From NCBI RefSeq assembly GCF_009762325.1, contig NZ_CP034348.1:874501-938500 (forward strand): a stretch of DNA of 64,000 bases, given 5' to 3'. The notes beneath the pieces are model-generated. The model ran no database searches. It was not told where the DNA came from and was given only the letters and a program-made list of their open reading frames with translations. The stretch comes from Roseovarius faecimaris (GTDB lineage: Bacteria > Pseudomonadota > Alphaproteobacteria > Rhodobacterales > Rhodobacteraceae). This document shows, piece after piece, positions 8,260 through 15,946 of the stretch; position 1 is the first letter of the stretch, and each line of letters begins with the position of its first letter. The translations under genes were made by a program, and so were the position numbers.

Positions 8260-8670
8260 TCAGCGCAGTTTCGGCACGCCGCCCGGCAAGGTGGACCGGT
8301 CCACCACGCCCGCGCGCAGGGATCTGCCGATGCGATGCGCCGTGGCCGACCAGGCGGCGGCCTGTTCGGGGGTCAACTCCGCGCGCAACACCGAATCGAA
8401 CAGATCGAGCCAGGTCGAGAACATGCCCGGCTGCACATTGCCCGCCTCCACATGCACCCGCATCGGATTGCCGTCATAGCTGCGCTCATGCAGCAATGCA
8501 TTGGCCCAGAAATCGACGATCTTCGCCTCGTGCCGGGGCCAGTCCTCCACATGCACGGCAAAGACCGGGCCAAGGCCGGGATGCGCGCGGATGGCCTCGT
8601 AAAAGGCTGCCACGACGCGGGCAATCTCGGCGCGGCTGATGTCGAACTTCGGAGGCAGGGCGGTGCTCAT
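8260..8670 (-). CDS. Group III truncated haemoglobin
   Basis: 136 aa. The fold signature is seen in ISRAEIARVVAAFYEAIRAH (A/B helices with a B10-type Tyr), DFWANALLHERSYDGNPM, and VHVEAGNVQPGMFSTWLDLF, which resembles the proximal part and WxxLF stretch of group III trHbs. Members bind haem and oxygen or nitric oxide and are thought to detoxify reactive nitrogen species or manage oxygen. It is 42 bp downstream of the PPOX-fold flavoprotein gene on the same strand, so the two may be co-transcribed. Confidence 0.85.
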   Translation of the reverse strand: MSTALPPKFDISRAEIARVVAAFYEAIRAHPGLGPVFAVHVEDWPRHEAKIVDFWANALLHERSYDGNPMRVHVEAGNVQPGMFSTWLDLFDSVLRAELTPEQAAAWSATAHRIGRSLRAGVVDRSTLPGGVPKLR

Positions 8671-8712
8671 GGGCTCATCTCATGCCCGCGTTGGACAAGG
8701 CGTTCAAGGCCG

Positions 8713-9345
8713 CTACTCGTCATAGAGCCGGTTTTCCTCGTTGTTGCGCAGATGCGCGGCGAGAGCGTCATAGTCTTCGCTCAGCCCGCCATGCGCGATC
8801 AGCGCCTCGGCATAGGTGGGCAGGCCGTCGACCGGCAGCTGCTTGTCCGGGTGCCACAGCCGCGACCGGATCACCGCCTTGCCGCAATGGAAAAACGCCT
8901 CTTCCACCCGCACCAGCACCGCATAATCGGGCACCCGGCCCTTGATCGCCAGGTCCTCGCGCACCGCCGCGTCGCGGATGATCTGGGCCGATCCGTTGAC
9001 GCGGACCACCTCGGTGCGGTTCGGCACCAGAAAGACAAGGCCGATCCGCCCGGTCTCCATGATGTTCCGGAACCCGTCATAACGGTGGTTGCCCGGCCGG
9101 TCGGGGATGGCCAGCGTCTTGGGGTCCAGCACTTTGACAAACCCCGCCGGGTCGCCCTTGGGCGCGACATCCATCCGCCCCGCCCGGTCCATTGTGGCCA
9201 TGGTCAGAAAGGTCGAATGCGCGATCCAGGCGGCGCAATGCGCGTCGATATGGTCAATGATTTTCAGGCGCTGGCTGTCATAGGGCTGACGCATGTCGGC
9301 ATAGACCTGGTCGATGGAGCTGAGCACGTCGGTGGGTTGGTACAT
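8713..9345 (-). CDS. Pyridoxamine 5'-phosphate oxidase-fold FMN flavoprotein
   Basis: 210 aa from the ATG at 9345 (MYQPTDVLSSIDQVYADMRQ); the frame is open further upstream but that part is Arg/Pro-rich and not protein-like. The split-barrel FMN core is seen in TFLTMATMDRAGRMDVAPKG, ALAIPDRPGN-like RPGNHRYDGFRNIMETG, and IGLVFLVPNRTEVVRVNG. It resembles the PPOX subgroup named after MSMEG_1061 rather than true PdxH, as the PLP-binding C-terminal motif is absent. Substrate unknown; probably a redox enzyme. Next downstream is the truncated haemoglobin gene. Confidence 0.8.
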   Translation of the reverse strand: MYQPTDVLSSIDQVYADMRQPYDSQRLKIIDHIDAHCAAWIAHSTFLTMATMDRAGRMDVAPKGDPAGFVKVLDPKTLAIPDRPGNHRYDGFRNIMETGRIGLVFLVPNRTEVVRVNGSAQIIRDAAVREDLAIKGRVPDYAVLVRVEEAFFHCGKAVIRSRLWHPDKQLPVDGLPTYAEALIAHGGLSEDYDALAAHLRNNEENRLYDE

Positions 9346-9418
9346 GGCAGGCCTCGGCAGTTGATCGGGGAAGGTTAGCACGGCTGCGCTGTGCCGCAAC
9401 CGCGCAAGCCGCGGGGGG

Positions 9419-10612
9419 TCAGGGCGCGTCAAGCCCGGCGCGCAGCGGCGCCAGCAGGTCCCCGCAGACAAGCCGTGACAAAAGCGCCGGAGCGGGCGGG
9501 ATACGCGACAGCGGGGCAAGAAGCCGGTCGCGCAACGCAGGCAATACCCGGCTCTCGGACTGGTAAAGCGGGGTGAAGACCGCGCTCATCAGCTGATAGG
9601 CCCACAGATGCCGCTTCCGGCTGCGATGATACCGGCTCAGCGCCGCTGCCAGGTCCGCCTCGTTCCGCAGCGCCTCGGCCAGCGCCCAGCCATCCAGCAG
9701 CGCCATGTTGGCCCCTTGCCCCAGTTGCGGGCTGGCGCGGTGCGCGGCGTCACCGATGTGAACAAGGCCCCTCTGCACCGGATCGCGCAGGCTGCCGTGG
9801 CTGTAGAACGCGGGCGTCATCTCGGAATGCGCACGCACGCCCTCGATATAAGGCGCGGCCTCGGGCCAGAGCCTTGTCGCCGCCTCCCGCCACGCCTCGA
9901 TGGGTGCGGTGCGCCAATCGGTCAGCTCCTCCGGCGTGAGCGACCAGAACACCGCGGCCTTGCGCGCCCCGCCACCCGGCAGACAGCCGATCGGCAGCAC
10001 CCCGACCATGCGCCGTGCCGCCTCGTAGCGCTGCGAAAGCTGGTGATCGGGCAGGGGGCCGGCCTCGGGCCAGTCCACCACGCCCCAGATCGCACCGAAG
10101 CGCAGGGCGCGAGGCTTCAGCGGTGAGAGGGCAGAGCCCGCTCCGCTTGCGTCTATGACCAGATCGAAGCGGGGGCTCTCGCGCCCATCCGCAAAGAGCA
10201 GCCTGCGTTGCGGCGCGGCGCTGACGCCCGTCACCTCATGCGCGGGCACAACCTCGGCCCCGGCCTGCCGGGCCGCCTCATGCACCGCATAAAACAGCGC
10301 GGCACGGTGCAGGGCGAGGCCATGGCGCCCGGGGCCGGGGCCGTATTTGACATCGAGGATGGGCAGCCGGATGCCCTGCGCATGGCCCAGCATATGCGTC
10401 ACCCTTTGGCCCAGCCCGTCGGCACGCTCCAGCGCCCCGATCCGCGCCAGCACCGCCTGACCCACGGGCTGAATGACAAGGCCGGACCCCACCGGACGGG
10501 GGCTGTCGAACTGGTCATAGACCACCACCTCGTGCCCCGCCCGGGCCAGCGCCGCCGCCACGGCCAGCCCGCCAATGCCCGCCCCCGCAATGCCGATGGA
10601 AAGCCTGCTCAT
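9419..10612 (-). CDS. FAD-dependent aromatic-ring-type monooxygenase
   Basis: 397 aa. N-terminal Rossmann motif GAGIGGLAVAAALARAGHEV with Asp at the end of the second strand (VYDQF), and the second FAD motif LVHIGDAAHRASPQLGQGAN near residue 290. This is the PHBH-fold group A flavoprotein layout used by UbiH, salicylate and 6-hydroxynicotinate hydroxylases. The substrate cannot be decided from sequence. It is transcribed leftward, away from ileS, with a 427-bp divergent intergenic region between them. Confidence 0.88.
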   Translation of the reverse strand: MSRLSIGIAGAGIGGLAVAAALARAGHEVVVYDQFDSPRPVGSGLVIQPVGQAVLARIGALERADGLGQRVTHMLGHAQGIRLPILDVKYGPGPGRHGLALHRAALFYAVHEAARQAGAEVVPAHEVTGVSAAPQRRLLFADGRESPRFDLVIDASGAGSALSPLKPRALRFGAIWGVVDWPEAGPLPDHQLSQRYEAARRMVGVLPIGCLPGGGARKAAVFWSLTPEELTDWRTAPIEAWREAATRLWPEAAPYIEGVRAHSEMTPAFYSHGSLRDPVQRGLVHIGDAAHRASPQLGQGANMALLDGWALAEALRNEADLAAALSRYHRSRKRHLWAYQLMSAVFTPLYQSESRVLPALRDRLLAPLSRIPPAPALLSRLVCGDLLAPLRAGLDAP

Positions 10613-10864
10613 GCGTGTTCAAGGCCCCTTGCTTTTGCCGCACCCTAGAGCGCGGGCGACGGACGGGGCAAGGCCCGTTGAGCGGCACTGCCCGGGCCTG
10701 CGACGATGCGCTCCACCGCCACCCTCTCCGCGCCGTGCAGGGCCACAAGGTCCACCCCTTCCCTGGCGCCGAAGCGGCGAGGCGGTACGGGCCTTGCGCC
10801 GCGTGCCGTCAATCCGCCTCACCGGCCCGTGTCACTTTGCTCCGATCCCTGCGCGTCGCCCCTC

Positions 10865-10893
10865 TGGACGCCGCCCCCTGTCCTGCCTATAAC
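10865..10893 (+). promoter_or_regulatory. Candidate ileS promoter, GC-rich discriminator
   Basis: TGGACG (10865-10870), a 17-base spacer and TATAAC (10888-10893), followed by GCCCCCC and then the A of the leader-peptide ATG at 10901. The TATAAC-GCCCCCC arrangement closely resembles the rpsL (TATACG-CCCCCC) and rplO (TATACG-CCCCC) promoters. A start at the first purine after the C tract would place +1 on the leader ATG. GC-rich discriminators are typical of stringently controlled translation genes. Confidence 0.5.
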
Positions 10894-10900
10894 GCCCCCC

Positions 10901-10951
10901 ATGATGATCCGCACACGCATCATTATTCGAATTATATGCCCGGCGCTCTGA
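10901..10951 (+). CDS. Putative ileS leader peptide, Ile-rich, probably leaderless
   Basis: Sixteen codons encode MMIRTRIIIRIICPAL and end in TGA. Six residues are Ile, five of them within positions 7-12, using ATC, ATT and even ATA in a genome that strongly prefers ATC. It ends 88 bases before ileS and begins right at the predicted transcription start, so it may be read without a ribosome-binding site, as described for the trp leader peptide of Sinorhizobium. Downstream sequence can fold: CCCGGCGCTC (10938-10947) with GAGCCGCCGGG (10960-10970), and GGCGCTTGG with CCACGCC beyond it. Stalling at Ile codons when charged tRNA-Ile is low would change this folding. No U-run terminator is visible, so the read-out may be translational or Rho-dependent. 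A 4-codon shift of the start (second ATG) is possible. Confidence 0.6.
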   Translation: MMIRTRIIIRIICPAL

Positions 10952-11039
10952 CCCAATCGAGCCGCCGGGATGAAGGCGCTTGGAATGCCACGCCGCCCCC
11001 TCACCAGATTGCAGAAGACCTATCCGAAGGACGCCACCC

Positions 11040-13961
11040 ATGTGCGCCGAGACGACCGAAACACACGATTACCGCGACACCCTGAACCTGCCCGAGACCG
11101 ATTTTCCGATGCGTGCGGGCCTGCCCAAACGCGAGCCGGAATGGCTGTCGCGCTGGAACGACATGCGCATCTATACCCGCCTGCGTGCCAAGGCCGAGGC
11201 GGCGGAGCGCCCGCCCTTCACCCTGCATGACGGCCCGCCCTACGCCAACGGTCATCTGCATATCGGCCACGCGCTCAACAAGATCCTCAAGGATATGGTG
11301 GTCCGCTCGCAGCAGATGATGGGCCGCGATGCGCGCTATATCCCCGGCTGGGATTGCCACGGTCTGCCCATCGAATGGAAGATCGAAGAGCAATATCGCG
11401 CCAAGGGCCGCAACAAGGACGACGTGCCGATCATCGACTTCCGCCAGGAATGCCGCAAATTCGCCGAGGGCTGGATCGACATCCAGCGCGACGAGTTCAA
11501 ACGCCTCGGCATCACCGGCAAATGGTCCAAGCCCTATCTGACGATGGATTTCCGCGCCGAGCGGATCATCGCGGAGGAGTTCCAGAAATTCCTGATGACC
11601 GGCACTTTGTACCAGGGCTCCAAGCCGGTCATGTGGTCGCCGATCGAGAAAACCGCCCTGGCCGAGGCCGAGGTGGAATATCACGACAAGGAAAGCTTTA
11701 CCATCTGGGTGAAGTTCCGCGTCGCCACGCCCGGCGATCTGGAAGGCGCGAATGTGGTCATCTGGACCACCACACCTTGGACCATCCCGTCGAACAAGGC
11801 GGTCGTCTATGGCGACAGCTTCGATTACGGCCTGTACGAAGTCACCGGCACGCCGGATGAATGCTGGGCCAATGTGGGCGACCGTTTCATCCTGGCTGAC
11901 AAACTGGCCGGCGATGTGATGGCCCGCGCCCGGCTGGAAGACGGCCAGTGGACCCGCCTGCGCGGTGTCAGTGCCGAAGAACTATCGGGCCTTTCGCTGG
12001 CCCACCCCCTCGCCGGGGCCGAAGGCGCGAACGGCGAATGGGATGACCTGCGTGATTTCCGCGCCGCCGATTTCGTGACCGATGAGGAAGGCACCGGTTT
12101 CGTCCATTGCGCCCCGTCCCACGGGATGGAGGAATATGAACTTTACCGTGATCTGGGCATGCTGGAACAGGTCATCACCTATAACGTGATGGACGATGGC
12201 AGTTTCCGCGCCGATCTGCCCTTCTTTGGTGGCAAATACATCCTCAGCCGCAAGGGCGGCGAAGGCGACGCCAACAAGGCGGTCATCGACAAACTGGTCG
12301 AGGTGGGCGGCCTGCTGGCACGCGGCAAGATCAAACACTCCTATCCGCATAGCTGGCGCTCCAAGGCGCCGGTGATCTATCGCAACACGCCGCAATGGTT
12401 CGCCGCCGTGGACCGGCCAGTGGGCGACGGGCAGGACACCTATGGCACCACGATCCGCGAACGCGCACTGCGGTCCATCGACGAGCTGGTGACATGGACA
12501 CCGCAGGCCGGGCGCAACCGGCTCTATTCGATGATCGAGGCGCGGCCCGACTGGGTGCTGTCGCGGCAACGCGCCTGGGGCGTGCCGCTGACCTGTTTCA
12601 CCAGACGCGGCGCTTTGCCGACGGACCCGGATTACCTCCTGCGCGATGAAAAGGTCAACGCGCGTATCCTTGAGGCGTTCGAGGCCGAAGGGGCTGACGC
12701 ATGGTACAAAGACGGCGCGAAAGAGCGGTTCCTCGGGAATGACTACAACCCGGATGAGTGGGAACAGGTGTTCGATATCCTCGATGTCTGGTTCGATTCT
12801 GGCTCGACCCATGCCTTTGTGCTGCGCGACCGCGAGGATGGCTCCGATGACGGGCTGGCCGATCTTTACCTTGAAGGCACCGACCAGCATCGCGGCTGGT
12901 TCCACTCCTCCATGCTGCAGGCCTGCGGCACCATCGGCCACGCGCCTTACCGCGGCGTGCTGACCCACGGGTTCACGCTCGACGAGAAGGGCAACAAGAT
13001 GTCCAAATCGCTGGGCAACACCGTGGCGCCCGAGGAAGTGGTCAAGCAATATGGCGCGGATATCCTGCGGCTCTGGGTGGCGCAGTCGGATTACACGGTC
13101 GACCTGCGGATCGGGCCGGAAATCCTGAAAGGCGTGGCCGATGGCTATCGCCGCCTGCGCAACACGATGCGCTTCATGCTGGGCGCGCTCGCGCATGTCT
13201 CGGAGGCCGACCGCGTGGCGCCCGCCGACATGCCCGAGCTGGAGCAGTGGGTGCTGCACCGGCTGGCCGAGCTGGATCACAAGGTGCGCACGGGCTATGC
13301 CGCCTATGATTTTCAGGGCGTGTTCCAGGCGCTGTTCAACTTCTGCACCGTGGAGCTTTCGGCCTTCTACTTCGATATCCGCAAGGATGCGCTCTATTGC
13401 GATGGCGACACCGCGCGCCGCCGGGCCGCGCGCACCGTGCTCGATATCCTGTTCCACCGGCTGACCACCTGGCTTGCCCCGGTGCTGGTCTTCACCATGG
13501 AAGAGGTCTGGCTCTCGCGCTACCCGGGCGACGACGCCTCGGTGCATCTGGAGGATTTCCCCGACACGCCCGCCGAGTGGCTGAACGAGCCGCTGGCGGC
13601 GAAATGGGCGCAGGTGCGCCGCGCGCGCCGGGCGGTGACGGCGGCCCTCGAGGTGCAGCGGACCGACAAGGTGATCGGTGCCTCGCTGGAGGCGGCTCCG
13701 GTGGTGCATGTGCGCGAGAAAGAGGTGCTGGAGCTGCTGAAATCGGTGGATTTCGCTGATATCTGCATCACCTCGGACATCTCGCTGACCGGCGATCCGG
13801 CCCCGGCCGAGGCGTTCCGCCTGCCCGAGGTGGACGGTGTGACCGTGGTGTTCGAGCGCGCCCCGGGCGAGAAATGCCAGCGCTGCTGGAAGATCCTGCC
13901 CGATGTGGGGCGGCATGCGCATGCGGGCGTCTGCGGGCGGTGTTCCGAGGCGCTGGGCTGA
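11040..13961 (+). CDS. ileS: Isoleucyl-tRNA synthetase
   Basis: 973 aa from ATG 11040, which has GAAGGA 9-15 bases upstream; a longer frame from 10980 adds unlikely residues. Class I signatures are present: HIGH (74-77, in GHLHIGHALN) and KMSKS (653-657). The editing domain includes WTTTPWTIPSN. The C-terminal zinc site has CxxC pairs at 946/949 and 965/968, as in the bacterial type that is naturally mupirocin-sensitive. It attaches Ile to tRNA-Ile in the cytoplasm. Likely controlled by the Ile-rich leader peptide upstream. Confidence 0.97.
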   Translation: MCAETTETHDYRDTLNLPETDFPMRAGLPKREPEWLSRWNDMRIYTRLRAKAEAAERPPFTLHDGPPYANGHLHIGHALNKILKDMVVRSQQMMGRDARYIPGWDCHGLPIEWKIEEQYRAKGRNKDDVPIIDFRQECRKFAEGWIDIQRDEFKRLGITGKWSKPYLTMDFRAERIIAEEFQKFLMTGTLYQGSKPVMWSPIEKTALAEAEVEYHDKESFTIWVKFRVATPGDLEGANVVIWTTTPWTIPSNKAVVYGDSFDYGLYEVTGTPDECWANVGDRFILADKLAGDVMARARLEDGQWTRLRGVSAEELSGLSLAHPLAGAEGANGEWDDLRDFRAADFVTDEEGTGFVHCAPSHGMEEYELYRDLGMLEQVITYNVMDDGSFRADLPFFGGKYILSRKGGEGDANKAVIDKLVEVGGLLARGKIKHSYPHSWRSKAPVIYRNTPQWFAAVDRPVGDGQDTYGTTIRERALRSIDELVTWTPQAGRNRLYSMIEARPDWVLSRQRAWGVPLTCFTRRGALPTDPDYLLRDEKVNARILEAFEAEGADAWYKDGAKERFLGNDYNPDEWEQVFDILDVWFDSGSTHAFVLRDREDGSDDGLADLYLEGTDQHRGWFHSSMLQACGTIGHAPYRGVLTHGFTLDEKGNKMSKSLGNTVAPEEVVKQYGADILRLWVAQSDYTVDLRIGPEILKGVADGYRRLRNTMRFMLGALAHVSEADRVAPADMPELEQWVLHRLAELDHKVRTGYAAYDFQGVFQALFNFCTVELSAFYFDIRKDALYCDGDTARRRAARTVLDILFHRLTTWLAPVLVFTMEEVWLSRYPGDDASVHLEDFPDTPAEWLNEPLAAKWAQVRRARRAVTAALEVQRTDKVIGASLEAAPVVHVREKEVLELLKSVDFADICITSDISLTGDPAPAEAFRLPEVDGVTVVFERAPGEKCQRCWKILPDVGRHAHAGVCGRCSEALG

Positions 13962-13981
13962 GCGGGCCGCTGTTAAAATGA

Positions 13982-14010
13982 GGGACTGCGTCCCGCTCTT
14001 TTCGTTTTTT
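13982..14010 (+). terminator. Intrinsic terminator after ileS (weak)
   Basis: GGGAC-TGC-GTCCC stem-loop (13982-13994) followed by a T-rich tract (GCTCTTTTCGTTTTTTG). The stem is short at 5 bp. A second hairpin, GGGGGC-TCT-GCCCCC (14015-14029), follows at once. Confidence 0.5.
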
Positions 14011-14014
14011 GAAT

Positions 14015-14062
14015 GGGGGCTCTGCCCCCAAACCCCCGGAGTATTTGCGGAACAATGAAAGC
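14015..14062 (+). repeat. GGGGGC hairpin plus GAGTATTT...GAACAATGAAA element overlapping a start codon
   Basis: The perfect hairpin GGGGGC-TCT-GCCCCC is followed by the recurring unit GAGTATTT-N3-GAACAATGAAAGC (14039-14062). This unit also forms both arms of the inverted repeat at 4487-4550. Here its internal ATG is the best start for the next gene, so the repeat supplies the first codons of a protein. Confidence 0.65.
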
Positions 14063-14573
14063 AGGGGCAAAGGGTTTGGACGATCTGGTTTTGACGCCAA
14101 TGGGCCTGCGTTTTGCCGGGCGGCGCTTTCCCTGCACGGTGGGGCAGGGCGGTATCGTGGCGGACAAGCGCGAGGGCGATGGCGGCACGCCGAAAGGGGT
14201 GCACCGGATCGTCGGCATGATGTACCGGCCGGACCGGATGGCGCGGCCCAGCCCCTGGGCCGAGCCGATCCGGCCCGGTGATCTGTGGTCGGATGCCTCT
14301 GGGGAGCCTGACTATAACCTATTAGTGTCAAGGCCTTATGCGCATTCGCATGAGGTGATGCGGCGCGGCGATCCGCTTTATGATCTGGTGCTGATCACCG
14401 ACTGGAACTGGCCCGAGGCCGAGCCGGGGCGCGGCTCCTGCATTTTTCTGCATCAGTGGCGCAGGCCGGGCTATCCCACGGCGGGTTGCGTGGCGTTCCG
14501 GCCCGATCACCTGCGCTGGATCGCGGCGCGGGTGGCCCCCGGCGCGCGGCTGATCGTGCGGGCTCAGCCGTAG
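14055..14573 (+). CDS. L,D-transpeptidase (YkuD-fold) family protein
   Basis: 172 aa from ATG 14055, which lies inside the GAGTATTT repeat. The YkuD catalytic region is seen as IFLHQWRRPGYPTAGCVAF, with the His and the Cys nucleophile in the HxxxxxxxxxTAGC arrangement. An N-terminal KREGDGGTPKGVHRI motif is the usual substrate-side strand. No signal peptide is visible, which is odd for a peptidoglycan cross-linking enzyme; the roseobacter subgroup often lacks one. The 3' end overlaps the convergent yggS gene by 10 bp. Confidence 0.85.
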   Translation: MKAGAKGLDDLVLTPMGLRFAGRRFPCTVGQGGIVADKREGDGGTPKGVHRIVGMMYRPDRMARPSPWAEPIRPGDLWSDASGEPDYNLLVSRPYAHSHEVMRRGDPLYDLVLITDWNWPEAEPGRGSCIFLHQWRRPGYPTAGCVAFRPDHLRWIAARVAPGARLIVRAQP

Positions 14574-15217
14574 TCGCGCGCGCCGAAAATGGCCGAGCCG
14601 ACGCGCACATGGGTGGCCCCAAGTGCCACGGCGCGCTCGAAATCGCCGCTCATCCCCATCGAAAGACCGGTCAGGCCGTTGCGCGCGGCGATCTTGGCCA
14701 GAAGCGCGAAATGCAGGGACGGCTCTTCGTCCACCGGCGGGATGCACATCAGCCCCTTGACCGGCAGATCCAGCGCGCGGCATTCGGCCACGAAATCATC
14801 CGCCTCGCGCGGCAGCACACCGGCCTTTTGCGGCTCTTCGCCGGTATTCACCTGTAAAAACAACTCGGGGCAATGCCCTTCCTCCTGCGCCAGCCGCGCG
14901 ATTGTATGCGCCAGTTTGGGCCGGTCGACCGAGTGGATCGCCTGAAACAGCCCGAAGGCCTGCCGCGCCTTGTTGGTCTGCAAGGGGCCGATCAGGTGCA
15001 GGTCGATCCCGTCAAACCGCTCGCGGAACTCCGGCCATTTGCCGGCCGCTTCCTGCACCCGGTTCTCGCCAAAACAGCGGTGGCCCTCTTCCAGCACCGC
15101 CTCGACCCGCGCGTTGGGCTGGACCTTGGAGACCGCGATCAGGCGCACGCTGCCGGTTTCGCGGCCTGCGTCGGCTTCGGCTTTGTGCAAACGGGCGGTG
15201 ATCTCTGCGAGGCTCAA
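14564..15217 (-). CDS. yggS: YggS-family PLP homeostasis protein
   Basis: 217 aa from TTG at 15217; on the minus strand GGGAG lies 8-12 bases upstream and no ATG/GTG fits the conserved N-terminus (LSLAEITARLHKAEADAG). PLP-binding Lys is in LIAVSKVQP, and the signature FGENRVQEA, HLIGPLQTNK and LSMGMSGDFERAVALG are present. These single-domain alanine-racemase-fold proteins (PROSC in humans) buffer free pyridoxal phosphate and have no known catalytic activity. A frame open further upstream is not protein-like. Confidence 0.93.
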   Translation of the reverse strand: MSLAEITARLHKAEADAGRETGSVRLIAVSKVQPNARVEAVLEEGHRCFGENRVQEAAGKWPEFRERFDGIDLHLIGPLQTNKARQAFGLFQAIHSVDRPKLAHTIARLAQEEGHCPELFLQVNTGEEPQKAGVLPREADDFVAECRALDLPVKGLMCIPPVDEEPSLHFALLAKIAARNGLTGLSMGMSGDFERAVALGATHVRVGSAIFGARDYG

Positions 15218-15399
15218 ATGCGGGCTCCCATCGGCTGATATCTCGCCTCCTGCTTGCCATAGCGGCCAAGGCGGGGGCAATCCCCCAAAACGGCCCGGAT
15301 GCGCCACTTGCCGATAACAAATGCCGCTTGGCGCCCAAACGGCTTGCCCCGACCGTCCAGCTTGGATAGTAGGGAAGGGCAACAATTTGAGACGCTGAC

Positions 15400-15891
15400 A
15401 TGATCTTTTCCCGCCTGAGAAACACCTTGCTTGTGCTCGCCGGTCTGGTGGTACTTGGCGCCTGCGGTCAGAATCAGAATATCGCGCTTGATCCGAACAC
15501 CGGTCAGGTGGCCAGCGGACGCGAAAGCTCGGGCGCGGCCCGGGTGCAGAGCGGCGGCTCGCTGTTTGACATCTTCAAGGGCGGATCGGGCGAAGTGAAG
15601 GTCAACCGCTTCCTGTGGACGGCCTCGCTGGAGGTACTCAACTTCCTGCCCATCGAATCGGCCGATCCCTTCACCGGCGTGATCAGCACCGGGTATGGCC
15701 GCCCGCCCGGCGGGGGCCGCGCCTATCGCGCCACCGTGCTGATTTCCGATCCGGCGCTGGATGCGCGTTCGCTCAATGTGGCGCTGCAAACCAGCGGCGG
15801 CGTGCCCGTCGCCGCAGGCACCCAGCGCGCTGTCGAAGATGCGATCCTGAACCGGGCCCGCCAATTGCGCATTCAGGCTGGCCGGTACTGA
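15400..15891 (+). CDS. DUF3576-family lipoprotein
   Basis: 163 aa. The signal segment LLVLAGLVVLGAC ends in a lipobox with Cys at about 23. The mature part carries the DUF3576 pattern: KVNRFLWTASLEVLNFLPI, ADPFTGVISTGYGRPPGG and RARQLRIQ at the C-terminus. Function unknown; it is conserved in alphaproteobacteria, commonly just upstream of leuS, lptE and holA, which suggests a role at the outer envelope. Here a glycosyltransferase gene on the opposite strand separates it from leuS. Confidence 0.88.
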   Translation: MIFSRLRNTLLVLAGLVVLGACGQNQNIALDPNTGQVASGRESSGAARVQSGGSLFDIFKGGSGEVKVNRFLWTASLEVLNFLPIESADPFTGVISTGYGRPPGGGRAYRATVLISDPALDARSLNVALQTSGGVPVAAGTQRAVEDAILNRARQLRIQAGRY

Positions 15892-15946
15892 TCCGGCGCG
15901 TCAGCCTTTAACGCCGCACCCGCCCGTCCCGGGTCCGACCGGGACG

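Larger units (their letters stand above)
10613..11039. other. 427-bp divergent intergenic region: monooxygenase | ileS
   Basis: Contains a 7-bp hairpin AGGCCCG/CGGGCCT (10671-10699), the candidate ileS promoter (10865-10893), the leader peptide (10901-10951) and two downstream hairpins in the ileS leader. Apart from these the left half shows no convincing gene; open frames there are Arg/Pro-rich shadows of GC-rich DNA. Confidence 0.6.

Noticed and set aside
10970-11039. Classical U-run attenuator downstream of the ileS leader peptide
   Set aside because: Hairpins are present but the following bases are CCCCCTCACC, so an intrinsic terminator is not supported.
14015-14029. Terminator for ileS formed by the GGGGGC/GCCCCC hairpin
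   Set aside because: It lacks a following T-run (ACCCCC follows) and is joined to the GAGTATTT element; the weaker stem at 13982 with T-rich tail is the better candidate.
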